Below, piece after piece: positions 17,801 through 28,779 of a stretch of 64,000 nt of DNA (the first letter of the stretch is position 1; each line of letters begins with the position of its first letter). The stretch covers positions 1 to 64,000 of the forward strand of contig NZ_BQXQ01000014.1 in assembly GCF_030159055.1 (NCBI RefSeq). The letters run 5' to 3'. Below the pieces are notes generated by a model that saw nothing but the letters and a program-made list of their open reading frames with translations, did not search any database and was not told where the DNA came from. The translations under genes and the position numbers were made by a program. Origin of the DNA: Acidovorax sp. SUPP3334. Its GTDB lineage: Bacteria > Pseudomonadota > Gammaproteobacteria > Burkholderiales > Burkholderiaceae_C.

Positions 17801-19890
17801 CGGGCATGGCGCTGCGGTTCGACATGCGCTTCGAAGCGGGCGGCGAAATCTCGCAGACCCAGGGCGTGAGCCTGCGCATGCAGCGCACCGCGGCCCATGA
17901 GGACACCCTGCGGCGCCAATTCACCGACGCGCTCATCGCCATGACCCGGGGAGTCAGCCCGCCGCCCGAGGCCGGCACCGGAGCGGACCCGCTGGCCCAT
18001 CTGCTGGAGCACTTTCCCGCGCTCGCCGTCGCGGAGCTGTCCAACACCAGGCGCAGCCGCACGTCGGAGCTGGCCGTCGGCGCCAATGCGACGGTGCGCG
18101 CAAGAGGATCCCTCGACCGCGACGAAGACGACCGCATGGCCACCCGGCGCGCCGTCGGCGTCGGCGTGCAGGCGGGGGTTTCCACCAGCAACCAGCGCTC
18201 ACAGTCGGTGCAGACCGAGAGCCGCTCCGGACTGAACGTGGAAGAGTACAAGCTGTCGGCCCAGCACCGGGCCGAAACCCGCGCGAGCGCCAATGCCAGC
18301 CTGGGGCTGATGCCGGCCTCCCGGCACGACCCGGAAAAGGCCGCCCAGGCCCGCGGGGCGGGCGTGGACGTGCGCAAGCAGCTGGCCAACAGCGGTGTGG
18401 ACACCACCCTTCGCCTGACGACCCGCCACGGCGAAACCTGGGCCGACCAGACCCAGATGATCCGGGAGTTCGAAGACCTGGACGACTTCCTGGCCGAGCT
18501 CGAACCCCGCATGCACGAGTTCGTCTCGATCCTGGCCGCACGCGACAGCGTGCCCGACGCCCCGGCGGCCGAAAAGACCGGCCGGGCCTGGCTGCGGCTG
18601 CAGGACACGCTGGTGCAGGCCGCCCAGGCCAGCACGCCCGGCATGGTGTTTTCCGTGGTGACCAAGCTGCGCCCCCAGGCCGCCGATGCCTGCGACAAGC
18701 TGCAGGGCCTGGCACAGCAGGCCGCCGATGCGGGCCTGAAGGCGTCCAAAGCCGCGGAGCAGGCGGCCGAAGCCGCCCGGCGGAGCACCACGGAAAGCCA
18801 GCAGGCCAGCGCCGCAGTTCGGCGGGCCGCAGCCGCAGGCCAGACCACTGAGGCGATCACACAGCAGGCGAACGCGACCCGGCTGCGGGCCCTCGCGACA
18901 GACCAGCAGGCGCAAGCCACGCAGCAGCAGGCCATCGCGCAAGCACAGCAGGCCAAGGCCGACGGCTACCGCGCCAAGGTGCGCAACCTGATGAACAGCC
19001 ACGACGCCTGGATCGCGAACAACCTGCAGTTCAAGACCAAGGCCAAGGACGAGGTGTCGCAGAGCGCTGCCCTGGGCATCCTGCAAGGCAAGGCGGCGTC
19101 GGAATCCACCCGGCTGCACGAATTCTTGCCCGCAGGCTCCCAGCAGGTGGGCCGCACCCCCATGCAGCATGCCGCCGCGCCCGAAGACCATTCGGCCCGC
19201 TGGTCGCCGAAGCTGCCTGCGGTGGCGCGCGACCCACTTCCCGACCCACTTCCCGAGCCATTGCCCGAGCCATCACCCGAGCCCGGCCCGGACTCGGCCG
19301 AGGCGGTCAGCCCCGAGGCGCTTTGGCGTGCCAGGGCCGAGGCCCATGCGAGCAGGATGTCGGCCCAGGCGCAAAAGCATGCGCAAAGCCTCGCCGCCAA
19401 AACGAACGAGGGAGTGGCCGGGAAACCGGAAAAGCAACCGGAAAAGACGCAGGCGCAGGAACAAGAAGGGGGCGTCGTCCCCGAGCAGCCCGTGCGGCCA
19501 AGGCGCCCGACGCTGGGTGAACTGTTCAAGGCCCCGTTCGGACCGAATCATCCGCAGCACGCGCTTCCCAGGCCCCCGCTGAGCAACAGCCCGTCGCTCA
19601 AAGACTGGCTGCCTTCGGAGAACACCGTGGACGACGGGGCGCCCCCGCCATCCTCGCGCAACCGTGAACGCGAACCCGCCGAAAGCCATCCGCTTCCGTT
19701 GCCGCCCGCGCGCACTGCTCCGCCCCCGATCCGGTCCTATCCCTTGCCGACCCCGGAATCCATCCAGGCTTCCCGGCCGCAGGAACGCCGCCCGGTCCGG
19801 GCAGGAGCGCAGCAGAACCAAACCCTGCCCACCCCGGAGCAAGTGCGCACCAACGCATCGCGGCCGCGCCCCTCCAAGCCCGTCCGTTGA
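14812..19890 (+). CDS. 1692-residue orphan protein; candidate type III secreted effector
   Basis: I do not recognise a family. The N-terminal ~50 residues are Ser/Thr/Pro-rich and look disordered, as in type III secretion signals; there is no Sec signal peptide. Residues ~100-900 are Ala/Leu-rich helices with at least one internal repeat (W657QSLKGSRPNVGHLLRLL and W805KTMKASGNDAGRLLRTL, 148 apart). Residues ~924-1210 are richer in short beta strands with Gly (VGLNLGVRGGLGHKD). Residues ~1304-1387 form an Ala/Gln coiled coil. The tail is Pro-rich with tetrapeptides such as DPLP and EPLP (1474-1493) and paired LPTPES/LPTPEQ motifs near the end. ATG 14812 follows an excellent ribosome-binding site. 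A PIP box lies upstream. Effector function and HrpX control are inferred; no secretion genes are in the window. A giant repeat-type cytoplasmic protein is the alternative. Confidence 0.75.
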   Translation: MRTSKSEKIRHVTSEWPDPQPSASPQSPARGSTGLNAPTGLKAREKTGAQAVYTTANMAKRSERGVLSKLKSYWKTGKTTANANLGPLAVGTQTQHPIGRQNQVQAPRFDTDGKVPLPNATKSGLAQAVQEALHQVETGQAPDAQAPGWAGKAAGAGQYWAQQALSVLALGKGPASVPGDALAMFYGVQGLNGSQGGSAGPEAIVLGYLESLVHAEKATATIHLATQASLPDGERVNTQEALQRLTDAGKAAELHSKDKATAATAAMVAELADSVPEPLQERLQAAAGTLIAALNRGAKVPDVLGVELFINAARHTFDGDPQAMVKAMEDLAHSSPARLVGLVGDAFKADADAQADAATPPAQDPLLRLAVAIAQPPGGERLLNKLTDPPAMGARKDALRVAIRAMVESQALQQAGPRTTEAKADLGLLRAAVEHALQQVYPGQAPAAPPGQAAAQRDAFACLQNGFTTKEKGSSYDRVRERLLQFSDGALDQTAQRNARAASGRLGRLQNWLSGGLPKAIVKNSAGMEGLLAPALPAIASWLPGAQPTMWRKSVMRKLTEAASENGMLPRRDEAVAALHRTATDIRAQLQMRAGPQAAAAETLMLGVLDELKLGNLSSPPSQSTLKHLGKSFLQKVEARLGAEGMARLPPELAANWQSLKGSRPNVGHLLRLLSEHIDLRALADGTHSPTVAPTQVARGLRTDAIAHQAIESFKDIAGVAQAAAPAESAQAQALADLMKASADVLAKVNPPAALRSLRVETFEAIENQLAAAWLATLPEGERPPWHEAVESLQARWPESVQNDWKTMKASGNDAGRLLRTLVDAASDVPWTAPSADPAAASTSHAPRPVADAVAKAAPALQALQRDVHVNRFELCVADTVTLFNDLRGPADAAEVMKSLAQRISLSEKIKSSDARLARLELGKAVSVTTATPELVMPIAGVGLGHERSMDLNMVGAAMQFQIATADSKNANVGLNLGVRGGLGHKDNEFNLGDDEAGMALRFDMRFEAGGEISQTQGVSLRMQRTAAHEDTLRRQFTDALIAMTRGVSPPPEAGTGADPLAHLLEHFPALAVAELSNTRRSRTSELAVGANATVRARGSLDRDEDDRMATRRAVGVGVQAGVSTSNQRSQSVQTESRSGLNVEEYKLSAQHRAETRASANASLGLMPASRHDPEKAAQARGAGVDVRKQLANSGVDTTLRLTTRHGETWADQTQMIREFEDLDDFLAELEPRMHEFVSILAARDSVPDAPAAEKTGRAWLRLQDTLVQAAQASTPGMVFSVVTKLRPQAADACDKLQGLAQQAADAGLKASKAAEQAAEAARRSTTESQQASAAVRRAAAAGQTTEAITQQANATRLRALATDQQAQATQQQAIAQAQQAKADGYRAKVRNLMNSHDAWIANNLQFKTKAKDEVSQSAALGILQGKAASESTRLHEFLPAGSQQVGRTPMQHAAAPEDHSARWSPKLPAVARDPLPDPLPEPLPEPSPEPGPDSAEAVSPEALWRARAEAHASRMSAQAQKHAQSLAAKTNEGVAGKPEKQPEKTQAQEQEGGVVPEQPVRPRRPTLGELFKAPFGPNHPQHALPRPPLSNSPSLKDWLPSENTVDDGAPPPSSRNREREPAESHPLPLPPARTAPPPIRSYPLPTPESIQASRPQERRPVRAGAQQNQTLPTPEQVRTNASRPRPSKPVR

Positions 19891-20041
19891 GGCGATCCGC
19901 AGCGCCGCGCAGGCCGTCCGCAAGACCGCCGCCAGGCCCGCAGGCCCCGGCGGTGGTCGGAAGCCGAGAAAAAACGATGCAATCCCGCCGTTACGCGGGC
20001 TTACACCCTGCGTCCGTGCGCCCATAATGCGGCGACCCACC

Positions 20042-21244
20042 ATGAACCTTGTTGCGCTGAACATCGACTCGATCCAGCTCGGCTCCCCGCTCCCCTTCAT
20101 CCTGCGCGGGGCCGATGGCGTGCTGCTGGCGCAAAAGGGCTACGTGATCCGCACGCGCAACGAGCTGGACGTGCTCCTGTCGCGCGGCCTGCAGCTGTGC
20201 GTGGACACGGACGAGTCGGGCGACAGCCACCGCGCCTACCTGGCGCAACTGCAGCAGATGCTGATGTCCGACACCTCGCTCGGCCAGATCGCCTCGATGA
20301 AGATCAGCGCCGGCGCCCAGTCTTCGCGCGACCGCCCCGAAGGCGGGCCGCCCGACTGGCCCGGCCTGCAACTGCGCGCCACGCAACTGCTGCGCGCACC
20401 CCAGGCCCATGATTTCCCCGACCGCTTCGATGCGCTGCACCGCGATCTCGCCCTGCATTGCCGCCAGAACCCGGACGCGGTGCTGCTGGCCCTCATCTAC
20501 CTGTCGGGCCACGAAACCCGCCAGTACAGCGGCACCCACGCCATGCTCGTCGCCTGCGTGTGCATGCTGGTCGCGATCGAGCAACTGCGCTGGCCGGTCG
20601 AGCGCGTGATGCAGACCGGACGCGCCGCGCTGTCCATGAACATCGCCATGACCGCACTGCAGGACCAGCTGGCGGTGCAGACGCAGCCGCTCACCTCGCA
20701 GCAGATCGCCGAAGTGGAAAACCATGCGGCCCGGTCGGAGGCCCTGCTGCGCCAACTGGGCGTGCACGACCCGGTGTGGCTGGAAGCCGTGCGCTGCCAC
20801 CACCACCGTTCGCCGGGGCCGCTGGCCGACAAGAGCGAGGCGCAGCAGATCGCCCGCCTCATCCAGCGCGCCGACGTTTTCGGAGCGCGCCTGGCGCCCC
20901 GGGCCTCCCGCGCGCCGATGCCGGTCACCGCCGCGATGCAGGCCAGCTACTACGATGAATCGCATCAGGTGGACGAAGCCGGCTCCGCCCTGGTGAAAAC
21001 CCTCGGCGTGTATCCGCCCGGCGCCTTCGTGCGGCTCGTGAGCCAGGAAATCGGCGTGACCCTGCGCCGCGGGGGCAACGCCACCACGCCCCGCGTGGCC
21101 GTGGTGCTCAACCGCAACGGCATGCCGACCGGAGAACTCATTCCCCGGGACACGGCCCAGCCCGCCTGGAAAGTGACCGGCGCCGTGGCCCAGCGCGACG
21201 TGCGCGTGCAGCTTCAGCTCAATCGCCTTTTGAGCCTGGTTTAG
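20042..21244 (+). CDS. HD-GYP-like domain protein (putative c-di-GMP phosphodiesterase)
   Basis: The 400-residue protein has an N-terminal ~70-residue region with the LGSPLPFILRGADGVLLAQKG pattern often found before HD-GYP domains, then a helical HD-type core (~130-310). His residues in LSGHETRQYSGTHAMLVA and in HDPVWLEAVRCHHHRS resemble metal ligands, but a textbook HDxGK or GYP signature is absent, so catalysis is uncertain. A C-terminal ~100 residues matches the trailer of such proteins (GVYPPGAFVRLVSQEIGV). ATG 20042 is chosen by similarity; an in-frame ATG at 20027 is possible. Role: c-di-GMP turnover or binding, inferred. Confidence 0.7.
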   Translation: MNLVALNIDSIQLGSPLPFILRGADGVLLAQKGYVIRTRNELDVLLSRGLQLCVDTDESGDSHRAYLAQLQQMLMSDTSLGQIASMKISAGAQSSRDRPEGGPPDWPGLQLRATQLLRAPQAHDFPDRFDALHRDLALHCRQNPDAVLLALIYLSGHETRQYSGTHAMLVACVCMLVAIEQLRWPVERVMQTGRAALSMNIAMTALQDQLAVQTQPLTSQQIAEVENHAARSEALLRQLGVHDPVWLEAVRCHHHRSPGPLADKSEAQQIARLIQRADVFGARLAPRASRAPMPVTAAMQASYYDESHQVDEAGSALVKTLGVYPPGAFVRLVSQEIGVTLRRGGNATTPRVAVVLNRNGMPTGELIPRDTAQPAWKVTGAVAQRDVRVQLQLNRLLSLV

Positions 21245-21384
21245 CTGGGGGTTAGCCTGGTTTGAGCGGCGCAAGAGCCTTGGCTTAGCGACTTTTTGGC
21301 CGAATTGCGCCAAACTCCTCCAAAAACGGTTTCATCGCGCCCGATGCCACGCGTCCGTGGCGAACCCATAAGGAGGATTTCCCC

Positions 21385-21972
21385 ATGTTGCGCCGACTCG
21401 TGTGCCTTGCCCTCGCGGCCGTTCCGCTGGCGTTGTCCAGCCTTCCTGCCCGAGCGGCCGGCCCGACCGTCGGAACGGAAGACGGGACCTGTCCGCCCCT
21501 GTTGCGGCACACGCCGCTGCGCCTGCAGGACGAGCTGCCCCAGCCGCTGTGCCAGTACCGGAACAGGGTTCTATTGATCGTCAACACCGCCAGCTATTGC
21601 GGCTTCACGGGCCAGTACCAGGGGCTGGAGGCGCTGCACACGCGCTACAAGGATCGGGGTTTCACGGTGCTCGGGTTTCCTTCCAACGACTTTTCCCAGG
21701 AAGGCGGCAGCAATGCGCAGATCGCGGACTTTTGCGAGAGCACCTTCGGGGTCAAATTCCCGATGTTCGCCAAGAGCCGCGTCAAGGGTGCCGACGCCTC
21801 ACCGCTTTACCTGGAACTGAAAGCGCAATCCGGCGAATCGCCGCGCTGGAATTTCCACAAATACCTGGTGGGCCGCGACGGCAAGGTGGTGGGCAGTTTC
21901 GCCAGCGCCGTGGAGCCGGGCGATCCCAGGCTGGTGCGTGCGATCGAGCAGCAGTTGACGGTTGGCCGCTGA
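21385..21972 (+). CDS. Exported glutathione peroxidase-family thiol peroxidase
   Basis: The 195-residue protein carries a signal peptide (residues 1-24, cut near ARA-AG) and the thioredoxin-like GPx fold. The peroxidatic Cys72 lies in NTASYCGFTGQY; LGFPSNDFSQEGGSN and SPRWNFHKYLVGRDG are the other conserved blocks, the latter with the Trp-Asn pair of the catalytic tetrad. It uses Cys, not selenocysteine. It should reduce hydroperoxides in the periplasm, probably with thioredoxin-like partners. An exceptionally good AAGGAGG ribosome-binding site precedes ATG 21385. It stands alone: the upstream gene is unrelated and an IS remnant follows. Confidence 0.88.
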   Translation: MLRRLVCLALAAVPLALSSLPARAAGPTVGTEDGTCPPLLRHTPLRLQDELPQPLCQYRNRVLLIVNTASYCGFTGQYQGLEALHTRYKDRGFTVLGFPSNDFSQEGGSNAQIADFCESTFGVKFPMFAKSRVKGADASPLYLELKAQSGESPRWNFHKYLVGRDGKVVGSFASAVEPGDPRLVRAIEQQLTVGR

Positions 21973-22003
21973 TCCAGCGCTCCTAGTACATTGACACGTA
22001 ATT

Positions 22004-22723
22004 AGTCCGCTCTGAACAATTCCGTTCTCAACTGCAGACAGGTCGACGGTCACCGTGTGCGGCGAACAATGCCGCGATGAGCGCCTGCATCGGCAGCCCG
22101 AATCGGGCGCAAAAAAGCCGCAGCGCGGCCAGGATCAGGCGCAGGTCGTGCCCGGCACCGCACATCACCGCATGCAGCGCATCGCCCAGCGCGCCCTTGA
22201 GCGGGTTGCGGGCAAGTCGCCCATCCATCTTCATGTGCCCAATGGCGGGCTCGATGGCACTGCGCCTTTTGATCATGGCCTTGAGCGTTCGGGTGATGCC
22301 ACGCTTTTGGCCTGACATCAGAATGCGCACACCTTCGATCTGCACGCCCCGGTAGCCCTTGTCCACGATGGCCGTGGCCGGCGGCTTGTCCGTGCCGGTG
22401 AGGATTCCCACCTGCTCCAGCGTCTGGGCCAGCGTGTGGCCGTCGCAGGGGTTGCCCGGCATGCTCCTCATGCCCACCACCAGGCCTTCCTTCAACGTGG
22501 TGGCGATGCTGACCTTCACGCCGAACTCGTACGGTGTCCTGGCCTTGCCCTTGGAGATGCACTCCACCTGGGGCGCGTGCAGGGCGTACAGCTTGTTCTT
22601 GTCCTTGGTGCGCTGGGTGAGGATGCGGCCGGTGCGCTGCAGCAGGTCCTGCACCTTGGCCTTGGCCGCTTCGGGCAACGTGTGCAGCAAGATCAACGAC
22701 TTGCGAGTTGTTCAGGACGGACT
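22004..22723 (-). mobile_element. Shortened IS5-family element with both terminal inverted repeats
   Basis: The left end AGTCCGCTCTGAACAA (from 22004) and the inverted right end AGTCCGTCCTGAACAA (to 22723) match at 14 of 16 positions. The element is only 720 bp, whereas IS of this group carry a ~440-residue transposase. The right boundary is confirmed by the second copy at 57.9-58.35 kb, which diverges at exactly the same base. No clear target duplication is seen. Confidence 0.75.
22046..22696 (-). pseudogene. IS5-family transposase, C-terminal half only
   Basis: The 217-residue frame encodes the catalytic C-terminal half of an IS5-group DDE transposase: YALHAPQVECISKGKA, YEFGVKVSIATTLKEG with GNPCDGHTL, VDKGYRG (Asp) and the final KRRSAIEPAIGHMK with the catalytic Glu. 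The ~210-residue N-terminal half, which holds the DNA-binding part and the first catalytic Asp, is missing, and the frame begins inside the right inverted repeat at a TTG. It is therefore not functional by itself, but the element may still be mobilised by a full-length relative. Confidence 0.85.
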
Positions 22724-22740
22724 CATTAATTTGTCGAGAT

Positions 22741-22857
22741 TTGCACTTTTTGTGTCAAACAACATCACTGTCTGTGTCATCCGAAAGCTCGGATTTTTTC
22801 ACTTTCTGTGTCACTACTTTTTCACTTACTTGGCACAGTTTTCACTTTCCGTGTCAC
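22741..22857 (+). repeat. Cluster of imperfect TTCACTTTCTGTGTCA repeats
   Basis: Four clear units (22741-22756, 22765-22779, 22799-22814, 22841-22857) and one weak unit (22821-22836) share the pattern CACTTTCTGTGTCA in direct orientation with ~20-34-base spacing. The block is AT-rich compared with its surroundings and lies between the IS5 remnant and the gyrB stop codon. Multiple short end repeats of this kind are typical of IS21-like or IS1202-like termini; it may be the stump of such an element. Confidence 0.55.
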
Positions 22858-22867
22858 CCGACAAACC

Positions 22868-25594
<2,727 letters not shown>

Positions 25595-25621
25595 TCCACC
25601 CATGCACTGGAGGCAGGTGCG

Positions 25622-26740
25622 TCAGATGCGCATGGGCATCACGACGTACTTGAAGGTCTCGTTCTCGGGGATGGTCAGCAGCGCCGAGCTGTTGCCGTCC
25701 GACAGTTCGACCTTCACCATGTCCTGGCCCATGTTGGCCAGGGCGTCGATGAGGTAGGTGACGTTGAAGCCGATCTCGATGGTGTCGCCGCCGTAGTCGA
25801 TGTCGAGTTCGTCCACGGCCTCTTCCTGCTCGGCGTTGTTGGACGCCACGCGCAGGGTGCCGGGCTCCAGGTTCAGGCGCACGCCCTTGAACTTGTCGCT
25901 GGTCATGATGGCCGTGCGCTGCAGGCTGGCCAGCAGCGGAGCGCGGCCCAGGGTGACGCTGTTCTTGTGGTTCTTGGGGATCACGCGGTTGTAGTCGGGG
26001 AACTTGCCCTCGACCAGCTTCGTGACGAACTCCATGCCGCCGAACGTGAACTTCGCCTGGTTGTTGGCAAACTGCATCTCGATGTGCGGCTGGTTCTCGC
26101 CGCCCGCGTCGGACAGCAGGCGCTGCAGCTCCAGCACGGTCTTGCGCGGCAGGATGACTTCCTGCTTGGGCACTTCGACATCCAGCGTGGCGCTGGCGAA
26201 GGCCAGGCGATGGCCGTCGGTGGCGACCAGGCTCAGCTGCTGGCCCTCGGCCACGAACAGGATGCCGTTCAGGTAGTAGCGGATGTCCTGCACCGCCATG
26301 GCGAACGACACCTGGCCCAGCAGGTCTTTCAGCACCTTCTGCGGCACGCTGAACGCGGGGCCGAAGGCGGCGGATTCCTGCACCAGGGGATAGTCTTCGG
26401 CCGGCAGCGACTGCAGCGTGAATCGGCTCTTGCCGCCCTTGAGGATCAGCTTGGACTGACTCGACTCCAGGCTCACGGTCTGGTCGCCGGGCATGGTCTT
26501 CAGGATGTCGATCAGCTTGCGCGCGCCCACCGTGGTGGTGAAGTCGCCCGTGTCGCCGCCCAGCTCGGCGGTCGTGCGGATCTGGATTTCCAGGTCGCTC
26601 GTGGTCAGCTGCAGCGCGTTGCCTGTCTTTCGGATCAGCACGTTCGCCAGGATGGGCAGGGTGTGCCGGCGTTCGACGATGCCGGACACCGATTGCAGGA
26701 CCGCGAGAACCTTGTCTTGTGTTGCCTTCAGGACAATCAT
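25622..26740 (-). CDS. dnaN: DNA polymerase III beta sliding clamp
   Basis: DnaN is the ring-shaped processivity factor of the replicase. The 372-residue sequence (E. coli 366) shows the three-fold clamp-domain arrangement, from MIVLKATQDKVLAVLQSVSG through RHTLPILANVLI to the C-terminal YVVMPMRI-type end used in all beta clamps. ATG 26740 gives the canonical N-terminus; the frame extends 18 codons upstream without similarity. It lies 131 bases after dnaA in the same direction; that gap contains an inverted repeat (GGACGGC...GCCGTCC, 26774-26812) that might attenuate read-through. Confidence 0.97.
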   Translation of the reverse strand: MIVLKATQDKVLAVLQSVSGIVERRHTLPILANVLIRKTGNALQLTTSDLEIQIRTTAELGGDTGDFTTTVGARKLIDILKTMPGDQTVSLESSQSKLILKGGKSRFTLQSLPAEDYPLVQESAAFGPAFSVPQKVLKDLLGQVSFAMAVQDIRYYLNGILFVAEGQQLSLVATDGHRLAFASATLDVEVPKQEVILPRKTVLELQRLLSDAGGENQPHIEMQFANNQAKFTFGGMEFVTKLVEGKFPDYNRVIPKNHKNSVTLGRAPLLASLQRTAIMTSDKFKGVRLNLEPGTLRVASNNAEQEEAVDELDIDYGGDTIEIGFNVTYLIDALANMGQDMVKVELSDGNSSALLTIPENETFKYVVMPMRI

Positions 26741-26871
26741 GTCGTCAACCTTTGGTGGTTTTGGGAAACGTGCCAGGACGGCGGCATGGGCCATGCCCCC
26801 TCATGCCGTCCAGCACGCCATTTTGCCCGTGAACCGGGCGCGCTCCGTGGGGTTGCAGGATCACTTCGGCA

Positions 26872-28293
26872 TCAACCCTTGAGCGTCTGCTCCAGCACGT
26901 GCAATTGCTGGTTCAGTTCGGTGAGCTGCTGGCGCTCGCCGGCGATCTTGCGCACCGCGTGCAGCACCGTGGTGTGGTCGCGCCCGCCGAACAGCTCGCC
27001 GATCTCGGGCAGGCTTTTCTGCGTGAGTTCCTTGGCCAGGTACATGGCGATCTGGCGCGGCCGGGCGATGCTGGCGGGGCGCTTCTTGCTGTACATGTCG
27101 GCGACCTTGATCTTGTAGTAGTCGGCCACCGTTTTCTGGATGTTCTCGACGCTGATCTGCCGGTTCTGGATCGACAGCAGATCGCGCAGCGCCTCGCGGG
27201 CGAGCTGGATCGAGACTTCCTTCTGGTTGAAGCGCGAATACGCGAGGATCTTGCGCAGCGCGCCCTCCAGCTCGCGCACGTTGCTGCGCACGTTCTTGGC
27301 GACGAAGAAGGCCACCTCTTCGGGCATGTCGGCGCTCTCTGCGCGGGCCTTGTTGATCAGGATGGCCACGCGCATTTCGAGTTCGGGCGGCTCGATGGTC
27401 ACCGTGAGGCCCGAGTCGAAGCGCGAGACGAGCCGCTCGTGGATGTTGGCCAGGCCCTTCGGATAGGTGTCCGAGGTCATCACGATGTGGCTCTTCTTGG
27501 CCAGCAGCGCCTCGAACGCGTTGAAGAACTCTTCCTGCGTGCGGTCCTTGTTGGCGAAGAACTGCACGTCATCGATCAGCAGCAGATCGAGGGAGTGGTA
27601 ATGCTCCTTGAACTCGTCGAACGTGCGCCGTTGGTACGCCTTAACCACATCCGACACGAACTGCTCGGCATGGATGTAGAGAACTTTGGCATCGGGCTTG
27701 TCGGCGAGCAGCCTGTTGCCCACTGCGTGGACCAGATGGGTCTTGCCCAGGCCCACGCCGCCGTAGATGAAAAGCGGGTTGTACAGATGCCCGGGCGAAC
27801 CCGCCACGTGCATGGCCGCCGAGCGCGCCATGCGGTTGGCCGTGCCCTCCACCAGCGTCTCGAACGTGAGCGCGGCGTTCAGGCGCGAGCGGAACGCCCC
27901 GGCCACCGGCTCGTCGCTCGCAGTGGCGGCAGGCGTGGGCTCGGATGACACCACCTGGCCGGCGGGCGTGGAGCGAACGTAAGTACGGGCAACGGTTTCA
28001 CGCTGAGCGAGCGCTAACTCAAGCGATACCGGCTGGCCATACAGTCCTTCGAGCAATGCGGCGATGCGGCCGGCGTATTGCGCGCGAATCCAGTCGAGCT
28101 TGAAGCGGTTGGCCACCAACAGGGTGACCTTGGTGAAGTCGGGTGCGACCTGGGCCGTGAGCGGCTTGATCCAGGTGTTGAACTGCTGCTCTGGCAGGTC
28201 TTGCGCAAGCTGCTCTACACAGGCTTGCCACAGGCCTTGTCCGGCGTCGGCGCCCGCGTCGTTGTCGGGGCTGCTGGAGGGTTCCTCGGTCAT
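26872..28293 (-). CDS. dnaA: Chromosomal replication initiator protein DnaA
   Basis: The 473-residue protein has all four DnaA domains: I (residues ~20-90, [20 protein letters not shown]), a linker II (~100-135), the AAA+ domain III with Walker A GGVGLGKT (178-185), Walker [11 protein letters not shown] and the arginine-finger region, and domain IV with the DnaA-box signature [15 protein letters not shown]. It melts oriC and loads the helicase. The gap to rpmH holds a perfect DnaA box and a near-perfect one, so autoregulation and origin function are likely there. Confidence 0.98.
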   Translation of the reverse strand: MTEEPSSSPDNDAGADAGQGLWQACVEQLAQDLPEQQFNTWIKPLTAQVAPDFTKVTLLVANRFKLDWIRAQYAGRIAALLEGLYGQPVSLELALAQRETVARTYVRSTPAGQVVSSEPTPAATASDEPVAGAFRSRLNAALTFETLVEGTANRMARSAAMHVAGSPGHLYNPLFIYGGVGLGKTHLVHAVGNRLLADKPDAKVLYIHAEQFVSDVVKAYQRRTFDEFKEHYHSLDLLLIDDVQFFANKDRTQEEFFNAFEALLAKKSHIVMTSDTYPKGLANIHERLVSRFDSGLTVTIEPPELEMRVAILINKARAESADMPEEVAFFVAKNVRSNVRELEGALRKILAYSRFNQKEVSIQLAREALRDLLSIQNRQISVENIQKTVADYYKIKVADMYSKKRPASIARPRQIAMYLAKELTQKSLPEIGELFGGRDHTTVLHAVRKIAGERQQLTELNQQLHVLEQTLKG

Positions 28294-28309
28294 TGATGGC
28301 GGTTCTTGT

Positions 28310-28318
28310 TGTGGATAG
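28310..28318 (-). promoter_or_regulatory. DnaA box (8 of 9)
   Basis: The reverse complement reads CTATCCACA, one mismatch from the consensus. It lies 16 bases from the dnaA start codon, where bound DnaA would block dnaA expression. Confidence 0.6.
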
Positions 28319-28359
28319 GAGGAACGATTCGAGGCCGCAGATTGTACCTTTTCAAAGGG

Positions 28360-28368
28360 TTATCCACA
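28360..28368 (+). promoter_or_regulatory. DnaA box (perfect)
   Basis: TTATCCACA matches the high-affinity DnaA box exactly. Confidence 0.85.
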
Positions 28369-28601
28369 ACCGCGCAGGGGCAAGCCCAGGCCCCTCCGAA
28401 AAGCCCCGCAGGCCACGCCAGCGCAGCCCGACCATTGCCACACCCGGACAAGCCTGCAATAATCGCCGGTTTCCCTGAATGCGTTCAGGGCAATAACGCC
28501 CGGGCCAAGCGCTTCGATCCTTATCGAGGTGCCGCATCCGGAGGGCCTGGAACCCGCATCTTGCGAGTTGCGCCCGGAACCGAACCCTCAAGGAATTGAC
28601 C

Positions 28602-28736
28602 ATGAAACGTACTTACCAGCCTTCCAAGACGCGCCGTGCGCGCACCCACGGTTTCCTCGTGCGCATGAAGACGCGCGGCGGCCGTGCCGTCATCAACGCA
28701 CGCCGCGCCAAGGGCCGCAAGCGCCTGGCCGTCTAA
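28602..28736 (+). CDS. rpmH: 50S ribosomal protein L34
   Basis: The 44-residue, very basic protein ([18 protein letters not shown]...) is the universal L34 of the large ribosomal subunit. Length and sequence are standard (44-46 residues). It begins the rightward set rpmH-rnpA-yidD-yidC that flanks dnaA in most bacteria. A purine-rich AAGGAA site precedes the start by a few bases. Confidence 0.98.
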   Translation: MKRTYQPSKTRRARTHGFLVRMKTRGGRAVINARRAKGRKRLAV

Positions 28737-28779
28737 GGCCGCCACGGCACTCGGCCCGGTTCCGGGCGGGAACCCTCCC

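Larger units (their letters stand above)
28294..28601. promoter_or_regulatory. dnaA-rpmH divergent region; origin/autoregulatory candidate
   Basis: This 308-base gap separates the divergent dnaA and rpmH genes. It has one perfect DnaA box TTATCCACA (28360-28368) and one 8/9 box on the opposite strand (TGTGGATAG, 28310-28318). The sequence between them, around TTGTACCTTTTCAAAGG, is the most AT-rich part. In many betaproteobacteria the origin lies at or near this gap. Only two boxes are seen, fewer than a typical oriC, so the full origin may extend elsewhere. Confidence 0.6.

Noticed and set aside
15010-18012. 1000-codon open frame antisense to the orphan effector candidate
   Set aside because: The sense frame has a proper start, ribosome-binding site and realistic composition; the antisense translation is compositionally biased and has no start signal.
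26741-26871. Origin of replication between dnaN and dnaA
   Set aside because: No DnaA box found in this gap; only a GC-rich inverted repeat is present.
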